Shown here: positions 9,190-15,317 of the stretch, piece by piece | Layout: every line of letters starts with the position of its first letter | Numbering within the stretch: the stretch's first letter is position 1 | Origin: Podaxis mareebaensis | Taxonomy: Eukaryota > Basidiomycota > Agaricomycetes > Agaricales > Agaricaceae | Assembly (NCBI GenBank): GCA_018524725.1 | Contig: JAEUWP010000248.1 | Coordinates: 1-15,317 of the forward strand | Reading direction: 5' to 3' | Length of the DNA: 15,317 nt | Made by a program: the position numbers and the translations under genes | The notes under the pieces: generated by a model | What the model saw: only the letters and a program-made list of their open reading frames with translations | Told to the model about the DNA's origin: nothing | The model's database searches: none

Positions 9190-10243
9190 ATTTTGTTTTC
9201 ATTTTATTTGTCTCTTGTTTATTTTGAAAGCTTTAATCTTTAGTTTGTTTGTTTCTTTATCATATCTTTTGAGATTGACTATGCTTATGTAATATTAAAA
9301 GCCATACAACTTTAACAGATTAATAAGCTTTCATGTTATTATTAGAAAAGAAGACTTTTCTATCAAAGAACTTTTTGTATCAAACTATTATTAGTAGAAT
9401 TAAGCTTCTTTTGTTCCAAGTCAATCTCCAAGTCGAGTCTTGGTACCTTAAGAACTTCCCAGAAGTTCTAATATAGATATATTTAGATACACTGTCTGTA
9501 GATATATAAGCCATTGACACTAACAAGTAGAAAGCATCATTTCTACTTGGTTAGGTGGAGACTCAAATAGAAGTCTTTATCAACAATAAGTGATATGATT
9601 TAAGTTATCTTATATATCTCTATTGCTCTCTAAGTTGCTTAAGGATTCTATTGAGGTAGTAGACATATTGTGCAACTATAAGTGCTAGTTATCTTGATGT
9701 GTTGACCTTGTCAGTGCTTAAAGGTAATCTATCTGTTAGTACATGAGAAGTCTCCTTTGATACAATCTTCAGATATGTATCAGGCCTCTTTATGGACCAA
9801 AGCAGCCTCATTATAACATTAAGTAGAAACAATCCTTCTTTGTAGCACAGAGTCATTACCTTGTCTCAGCTGCTCAGCATTGATTGCTGAAAGAAGCCCT
9901 ACTTGAGCAGCTAGTGTTTTAGCTTTGGGTCCTAGTTTCTAAAGCTAGCATTAGAAAGAGAGTAGGCATGCATTGCCAACTAGTGCAGATTAGTTGAGGA
10001 TTGTAGTCCCACAATCTAGAGGAAATTCCTTGACAGAGCCTTGACTCTGAAGGATATTTTGATGAGTGAAGGGAATCACACTCATGATAAAGAAGTGATT
10101 ACACTTAGATAGAGCTATAATCTATCAGGATATAGATTTCCATTGAAAGTACTGCTGAGAATAGGTATTGCTGTGGATGCTCAGTTATTGAAAGGGAAGG
10201 AAATTTATTAGAAGTGAAATTATAAAGAAGTCAAACTAGATAA
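9190..10243 (+). other. AT-rich leader between LTR-like copy and gag, hairpin-rich
   Basis: There is no open frame of note and one CpG (9434). The first 250 bases are T-rich. Perfect short inverted repeats are clustered here: AGAAAAG/CTTTTCT at 9344-9361 (4-nt loop), AGAACTTC/GAAGTTCT at 9451-9469 (3-nt loop) and a 10-bp stem at 9524-9549. A TATA-like GATATATAAG lies at about 9501. If the copy at 8698 is the 5' LTR, this would be the untranslated leader of the element. I could not identify a primer-binding site. Confidence 0.4.
9524..9549. repeat. Perfect 10-bp stem hairpin
   Basis: CAAGTAGAAA (9524-9533) and TTTCTACTTG (9540-9549) are exact reverse complements with a 6-nt loop (GCATCA). A perfect 10-bp stem is notable in a block that is otherwise full of mutations. 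It could be an RNA structure of the element leader or a small transposon relic. Confidence 0.55.
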
Positions 10244-12123
10244 TTCAAAATTGCAAAAACAATCAAGTTCAAAAGCCTGACTAGAGGAACTGTCTTTAAA
10301 GATCCCACAACAAAAGAGTAGTATTACAAAGACACAAGAAACAAACCCCAGTACTTTGAAGGACAAATCCAAAGAAAACTTAATGAGGAATACTCAAGAG
10401 AATTTGGACTCTTTGAACAAGCAGGAGTTCAACCCCAAAGTTTCCTCTACAAAGACTTTTCAAGAGAAGATCAACAACAAATTGAATCAATTCAAAGAAA
10501 GCTTGAAACTGAAACTGCAAGAGGAGAAATCACAGAACAATCAATCACAAATTGATTTGCAGGACTTGCAGTATCACTTAACACACTGCAACAGGTCTCA
10601 AGACAACCAAGTGTTAAAGAAGTCACTGAAGATCTTGCCAGATTCAATCTTTCCTCTCAGACAAAAGGAAAACAACCCCAATCTTCATCAGCTGTTCAAC
10701 AGTCAAGACCTTCTTACAGTTCAGCAATGACTTCTCAGTCAATATCAGGCACTGGATATCAGTTCTCTTCCTTGGGTGGAACAACAGTACCATAAGCAAC
10801 AACTTATCAGTCAATTAGTGGATCTTGGGGAATAAATCTAGGAACTCAAACTAGAGGAAGAGCAAATTCAGGTAGTTCAGGGAGTCACAGAAGAAGTCCT
10901 TCACCTCCACAATCTCCAGGAGCCACCATGTCAAACCAGAACACCAACTTTGAGTATCCAAAGCCTATGAGGTTCTATAGAGACCCTGCTCAGTACAAAA
11001 GCTGGAAATCTCTTGTCCAACTATATTTTAAATCCTATGGTATCACTGACTATGCAACAAGAGTCAACTATGCCCTTGCTTTACTCAATGGAGCAGCATC
11101 AGCATGGAGACAGGATTATCTTTCAATGCATGTAAACAACGCAATCCAGTGAATATGGGACTAATTCACAAATGACCTTGACCAGTCTTTTACCCCAGTA
11201 CAACAGACATTCAAGGCTGAACAGGCATTATGAAACCTCCAGCAGCATGGCAGATATATCAAGGAATATATCTCAGAGTTCTCAGTTTTGGCTTCCCAGG
11301 CAGGACTCATAGACAGTATAGCCCTTTGGGCATACTTTGCGAATGGACTTGACCCCACTGTCAGACATGAGGCACTTAGAAGTACCACAAACACCATTAT
11401 GGAGTAGAAGAATGCAGCAAGAAATGCCCATAGAATTGTTCCAGAACAATGCAAATATAGAGCAGCAATCAACAGAAGAATTTCCTATGCAAAGAAAGGA
11501 CAAAGGAAAACAAAGGCTACAGAATCCAACCCTGTTATCAAAATATCACCTCCCAACCTGCCTTACCTCAATACAGGAAAAGCAAGTGGGATATGGACAT
11601 CAATCATCTTGCTGACTACATCAACAAGCTTGGATTCTCTGATAGAGAACATGAATAGGATTCTGGTGAAGAAGAGGAAGACAATGAAACAGAAGACATA
11701 CAAAATATACAACTTTCCAAACTAGGAGTTCATAACAGTGAAAGAGTGACAAGCAATGCCTTATCACACCTCATTAACAATGTACTTACTAACAAACAAC
11801 AAACAGCAATCAAGAATGGAGAATGTTTCTTCTATAAGAAGAAGGGACATTTCTATAGACAATGCCCAGCTAGAAGAAATTACACCTCAAAGAACAAGTG
11901 AAATAATTTTGTATCCAAAGGAAAACTAAAGAAAACCTTCAGTAGAAAGAAAAAACAAGTCGATCCAAATGCTATGGTCTATGCCATTGAAGATGGAATA
12001 GAAGATGAACAAGTAGAAGAATTTTCTCAAGATAAAAATTTTTAAGTACTTCTGAAGATCAAGTCAACATCATTGATCTTCAGCTAACAAAGGGAAAATG
12101 TTTATTAATTCCAATTGAAATAC
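10244..12123 (+). pseudogene. gag: Broken Ty3/gypsy-type gag with the start of protease
   Basis: The frame at 10244 to about 11550 carries a Gln/Ser-rich N-terminal part and then the gag capsid-like region, recognisable by FYRDPAQYKSWKSLVQLYF, NGAASAWRQDYL and YIKEYISEFSVLASQAGL. In-frame stops are at 10319, 10553, 10793, 11150, 11162, 11231 and 11405. Most are explained by C-to-T change of Gln or Arg codons. Near 11550 the reading shifts to another frame (KWDMDINHLADYINKLGF, an acidic stretch, then a zinc knuckle at 11824-11865), with stops at 11656, 11899 and 12043. A third frame from 12045 (VNIIDLQLTKGK...) looks like the lead-in to the aspartic protease and is cut off at 12123 by the next LTR. 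Reverse transcriptase, RNase H and integrase of this element are not in the window. It is non-functional. Confidence 0.85.
11824..11865 (+). other. Zinc knuckle of gag with second Cys changed to Tyr
   Basis: The CX2CX4HX4C nucleic-acid-binding motif of gag is readable as C-F-F-Y-K-K-K-G-H-F-Y-R-Q-C, so the second zinc ligand is Tyr (TAT at 11833-11835) instead of Cys. TGT to TAT is one G-to-A change, equal to C-to-T on the other strand. This fits the general decay of the element. Confidence 0.85.
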
Positions 12124-12672
12124 TGTTAGGTTGGTCCTTATCACCAGTTGCCTAAGCTTTGCTAGGGGGCAGCTATCTCACTAGATGGTTCACAGAGGCG
12201 CTAGGATCTAGCAAGAAGGATCACAATAAGAAGGTGGCGAGGCAAGTGTCCAGTTAAGTACACTCAGGAGGTTGAACGTCTATAAGTCGAGGGTATGACC
12301 AATAGAGTGTTTACTACCACACTGATCGTGAGCTAACGTCAATCCAGAGATAAAGCGAGAGCAATATTCTGAGATTTTAAGAATATAGGAAGCTTGTGCT
12401 TCCAATACATGGGTGGCTATTTAAGCTTTACTTCTAGTGTCCTAAGAAGGTAACTATGACGAAGTAATGCTATGAGTCCGAGAGTCAATAGAAGCATAAC
12501 TACGGAGCAGAGTGAGACGAGAATAGAACTAGACAGGAATAGGAACAGAGACAAGAAAGGAAGTTAACTAACTAAGGAAATCATACAAGATAGAGTTCGG
12601 GCATGATACAGGAATACAAGGCAAAACATCTGTAGCAAGGTAGAAGAGAGACTATTTACGGGTTGTGTTACA
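12124..12672. mobile_element. LTR of a younger element (about 549 bp), probably the left end of the minus-strand chromovirus
   Basis: The ends are TGTTAGG (12124) and TTACA (12672), or TGTAACAC...CCTAACA read on the minus strand, the TG...CA form of retrotransposon LTRs. TATTTAA is at 12418-12424, and a perfect hairpin GGAAGC/GCTTCC at 12388-12403. CpG is normal from 12199 onward, in sharp contrast to the left side. It cuts into the protease start of the older gag. Orientation is not settled: TGTAACAC is a familiar LTR start for chromoviruses and agrees with the minus-strand pol on the right, but I see no polypurine tract before it on that strand, and the TATA-like box looks better on the + strand. 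A solo LTR is the alternative. Confidence 0.6.
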
Positions 12673-15007
12673 AGTCCATATCAGGGTGGAGGTGTCCATT
12701 AGAAGAGTTGGAAGAGTAAGAGTCGGGAGACAAGGCTGAACTAGGAATGGGGAAGTTGCCTGTCAAAGGCAATGAGTCAGGGGAATCTTCATGGAGGAAG
12801 ATGAGGCTGCAGTGTGGGGATGATGACAATGATGACAATACATCGCTGGTGACATATGGTGGTGGATATGGGGGCAGATTGCCAATGGGTTCTTCGGGGT
12901 TTGACTCGTCAATACCTGGAACGTTGGAGTCGACACTGTGGAGGGGCGGAAGTTGAGTACGGCAGGGAGGGATGGCCGGAGGCTTGTCAGAGTTAGGATC
13001 AACATGGTAGACTTCTACTTCTCAAAAGTAGAATCTGTGGGCGACTTTGTATTTGATAATATGCGGGACAACCTCAGGCGGGTAATCATGTAGGGGTGAA
13101 GGAATACAATAGGTTCTCCGGCATAAGGGATCATCTTCCAACCGTGGGCCCAGGCAGAGTCGAAGTTGTTATGGATCGTTTGAACATATAACCTGTCGGG
13201 ATTGAAGACATGAGTGAAGGGAGCATTCTCCCAAGCGATGCGTAGTATTTCTGTCATCATATGGTCAGTCTCATAGAAGAGTGGTCCAGGCATTGGCCAA
13301 TCTTTGGAGAATAGGGATGCGTGGCCAGGGAGGCGACAATTGGCAAAGGCTTCATTGCGATAGTGGGTTGGGTCTTCAGCTGATATACCCGTATCTTGAG
13401 TGGTAGAATGAGAGGCATTGGGGAGTCCAAGCTCGTGGACTAATGCATGATAAATGATGTCATGGTGGGAGGTACCAGGCTGGTTCATAACATTATCCCC
13501 TTCGTTATTAGCGAGTTCCATCTTGCTACTACTATCTGATACTGGTGTTGGGTGAGGGGTAGGTGGTCTAGGATCTTCTGCTTCCGATGTCAGAGAAGGG
13601 AGATTCGTGATGTCTGTCAATTGTATGTGTTGGTTCCCGTGTCTGTCCCAATGGACGAGGGAGCGAATGCACATGGCAGCTCTGTTGAGTATCCTGTGTT
13701 GTTCTCTGATTGATGTGGGGGAGGCCAAAGGTATAGGAGTTGGGGTGCATGGTCTGCCTGCTTCTGGTGCTGATGATGTTGCCAGCGAGGGTGGAGATGG
13801 TGGCATCGATGGATTGGTGCAGTTGCACACTTGACAGACTTGGACTTCAGGCACGGCGGGGAAGGTAGGGGGTTCCATTATAGTCCCTAGCTCATAGAGA
13901 TGATCTGGTGACGTTACTTCCTTGGTATCGATCAGTATGCGGATACTGCTGGTGTTGATCGGTCCTTTGTGGAAAAGTGCGTGAAGGGCAAAGTAGTGGA
14001 GGAGGTTGGGCTGGGAGTGGGTGCCTAGGAGGAGTGATAGGTTGGCTAGTAGGGCAGCAGTTGCCCAGATCGGAAATGTCTGGCAGGGAGTCAGGACGTC
14101 ATTGTATTCTTTGATGTGGAGCCACATAGTGGCTTGCATCAGTAGATTGTGACAATAAAGCCTCGGTTTGTGATGAAATGCTAACATCTTGATGATGTCC
14201 AATGCTTCCCTGAATTGGAGGCAAGAGATGTGGACTTGAAGCTGGGGAAGTCCTGCTATGTAAGGTGCGAGTCTCATGTAAAGTTGTATCAAGTTGTGGT
14301 TGTCAATCTGTTCACCAGGGAGATCAGGATAATGGAGGATTTGAAAGAGAGCTAGTTCGGCTAAGTGCGTTGAGTTGTAGACTGACTTTATCAATGAGAA
14401 GTTTGGTGGTAAAGCTTGAGCTCTTGATGTCACTACGTAGTCGAGGGGACATGTCATGGCCAATACAAGCAAGTTGGGCCGTCTCCATTGAGTTCGAAAG
14501 TCAAATGAGCATTCTAGCAGAATGCACAATAGTAGCAATAGTTTCCCTGTAGATGTTGCAGTTCTGAACCAAAAGTGGATTCCTTCGAAGAGCGGGGTCC
14601 TGGGTGATGGAGTTAACCCAGTCCAGAGATTCTCTGAGTTGAACGAGTTCAGAGTCAAGGTCAGATACTTCACTAGGGAGGGAAGGTAGTTTGATTGGGG
14701 ATCCAGCGTTGATTGGCCAGATGAACTCCCGGGTTCCAATGTGGGTTGAGTAGGCTGGGAGTGGATGGAGTGGGTGCGAAATGATGAAGGGTGCGGCATC
14801 CTGTGCAATAGTGGTCGTTGTGATGTGTTGTATGGTGAGGTGTTCTGTGAGGGCATTTAGGCATTCTTGGAAGGTGGTGGGTGGTTCAGTGAGGGATTGG
14901 ATGTGGTCAGTGTTGTGGCCAGTGCTTGTAGGAGAGTGGGGAGGTAATTGAGTATCTTGCTGAGCTTCAGTTTGGGCGATAGGTTGTTGGTTGTTGGTGG
15001 TTGACAT
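12668..15007 (-). pseudogene. Large coding region of unknown function directly after pol (broken in three frames)
   Basis: It starts at ATG 15007 (MSTTNNQQPIAQ...), 9 nt after the pol stop. Segment A (15007 to about 14505) is Pro/Thr/Gln-rich and then probably helical, with LDSELVQLRESLDWVNS. Segment B (about 14515 to 13090, open throughout) holds WRRPNLLVLAMTCPLDYVV, a Leu-rich helical block (LYMRLAPYIAGLPQLQVHIS, LLANLSLLLG), a Pro/Ser linker with clustered Cys (CQVCNC), and the well-formed tail YVQTIHNNFDSAWAHGWK. Segment C (about 13090 to TAA 12670-12668) is acidic and Ser/Pro-rich with one TGA at 13024-13022. Joining the three needs a frame change near 14510 and another near 13090, by indels or unseen introns. 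The total is about 780 codons. I recognise no domain. The long open B frame with coherent composition argues that it was a real protein. The stop lies within the first five bases of the adjacent LTR on this strand. Confidence 0.6.
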
Positions 15008-15016
15008 CTCCAGTGG

Positions 15017-15240
15017 TTAGCGAAGTTTGTTCCTCCTTTTATAAGTGTTAAGGATTTGCTGTGCATTGGAGAATGCAGACTGTGGTTCCCATGTATTTTT
15101 GGAGTGTGGGTAGCCAGTCCACTTGACTAGGAATTCGAGGCAGTTGCACAGTCATTGATGATTTAGGATCGCTTCAACTTCGTAGTGTTCTTCATCATTG
15201 CACAGTTCTGGTGCAGGTCGCAGTGATGGGGCAGCAAATT
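15017..15240 (-). pseudogene. pol: Ty3/gypsy integrase C-terminal chromodomain (end of pol)
   Basis: The minus-strand frame reads ...RPAPELCNDEEHYEVEAIL, then after a TGA (15154-15152) LEFLVKWTGYPHSKNTWEP and SAFSNAQQILNTYKRRNKLR, ending at TAA 15019-15017. The EHYEVEAIL, LVKWxGYP and NTWEP blocks with the C-terminal helix define a chromodomain. In chromoviruses this sits at the end of integrase and binds histone H3 tails, directing insertion into heterochromatin. The aromatic residues expected to form the methyl-lysine cage (Y of HYEVE, W of VKW, W of TWEP) are visible. The TGA falls in the variable loop between the first strands. The rest of pol lies beyond the right edge. Confidence 0.85.
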
Positions 15241-15245
15241 GGTTA

Positions 15246-15302
15246 CTATAGAATATAACAAATAAAAGAGATAATGTGAAGTGAAATATAAAATAGTATT
15301 AC
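15246..15302 (-). other. Possible 57-nt intron inside pol
   Basis: On the minus strand this AT-rich, CpG-free stretch begins GTAATACT and ends TTCTATAG, with a pyrimidine-rich 3' half. Its length is in the same class as the host gene's introns (47-68 nt). Read through, the chromodomain frame meets a TAA at 15301-15299. Removing it joins ...GGC TTT TG to T AAC CAA TTT GCT and keeps the frame open to the edge. Only 15 bases of upstream exon are visible, so the call is tentative. Confidence 0.35.
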
Positions 15303-15317
15303 CAAAAGCCACACCCT

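Larger units (their letters stand above)
8698..12123 (+). mobile_element. Old CpG-depleted LTR retroelement remnant
   Basis: This groups the LTR-like copy, the leader, gag and the truncated protease. The whole interval has four CpG dinucleotides (9434, 11140, 11340, 11961). The + strand gag and the LTR-like copy upstream of it are arranged as expected for a 5' end, but a common origin is inference because the LTR boundaries are blurred. The element is interrupted at 12123, so its 3' half should lie beyond the right edge of the window if the downstream sequence is a nested insertion. Confidence 0.55.
12124..15317 (-). mobile_element. Left part of a younger minus-strand chromovirus with an extra ORF
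   Basis: This groups the LTR at 12124-12672, the unknown ORF (12668-15007) and the pol chromodomain (15017-15240). All have ordinary CpG content, unlike the block on the left. On the minus strand the order is pol, extra ORF, LTR, which places the extra ORF in the position where some Ty3-type elements carry an additional gene. The 5' LTR, gag and most of pol are outside the window. The grouping is inference from strand, order and CpG state. Confidence 0.5.

Noticed and set aside
9451..9469. A heat-shock element (GAA/TTC inverted units)
   Set aside because: Spacing between the GAA and TTC blocks is one base instead of two, and no intact gene is nearby. A simple hairpin explains it.
10356..10730. 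Open frame of 124 codons starting MKDKSKENL
   Set aside because: It is out of frame with the gag reading that continues from about 10244 through 10928 and on. The gag frame gives coherent protein interrupted by transition-type stops, so this is a shadow.
10928..11152. A separate 74-residue gene starting MSNQNTNFEYPKP
   Set aside because: It is only one stop-to-stop piece of the broken gag; the same frame continues coherently on both sides of its flanking stops.
12673..12700. A primer-binding site after the LTR (ATATCAGGG resembling the TGGTATCAGAG type)
   Set aside because: The match is weak, lacks the leading TGG, and would require a plus-strand element, whereas the coding content to the right is minus-strand.
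12747..12956. Plus-strand open frame of 69 codons
   Set aside because: It is antisense to the acidic C-terminal segment of the extra ORF, and its composition simply mirrors that segment.
14673..15066. Short minus-strand frames overlapping the start of the extra ORF
   Set aside because: They are out of frame with both the pol chromodomain and the MSTTNN frame, and are low-complexity Thr/Pro/His readings of the same DNA.

Overview
The window reads as nuclear DNA of a mushroom-forming basidiomycete (Agaricomycetes; genus not determined). The evidence is one well-preserved host gene of the basidiomycete DUF6534 seven-membrane-segment family, with 47-68 nt GT-AG introns and extremely short exons, followed by LTR-retrotransposon debris. 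It is not prokaryotic: there are no operons, rRNA, tRNA or CRISPR arrays that I can see.

Layout. 1 to about 4960: 5 kb of ordinary-composition DNA with normal CpG content in which I recognise no gene. About 4966-5030: a plausible core promoter. 5080-7071 (+): the DUF6534 gene, which I could assemble by eye into 16 exons and 15 introns giving a continuous 392-residue frame. It includes exons of 12, 14, 11 and apparently 1 nucleotide. 7065-12198: about 5.1 kb with only four CpG dinucleotides, beginning immediately after the host gene. This block holds a 33-bp minisatellite at two places, a decayed LTR-like copy (about 8698-9150), a hairpin-rich AT-rich leader and a broken Ty3/gypsy-type gag (10244-12123, + strand).

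12124 to the right edge: CpG content returns to normal at an LTR-like sequence (12124-12672, TG...CA ends) that interrupts the protease start of the old element. Beyond it, on the minus strand, lie the C-terminal chromodomain of a Ty3/gypsy (chromovirus) pol (15240-15017) and, 9 nt after its stop and in the same frame, a long coding region of unknown function (15007-12668, about 780 codons in three frames). The simplest reading is a younger minus-strand chromovirus, carrying an extra ORF after pol, inserted into an older, methylation-decayed plus-strand element. Only the left end of the younger element is in the window.

The items I would look at first are the one-nucleotide exon, the extra ORF directly behind the pol chromodomain, a possible spliceosomal intron inside that pol, and the CpG-depleted block with its abrupt edges. 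All gene models were built by hand from the sequence; no alignment or database search was possible.
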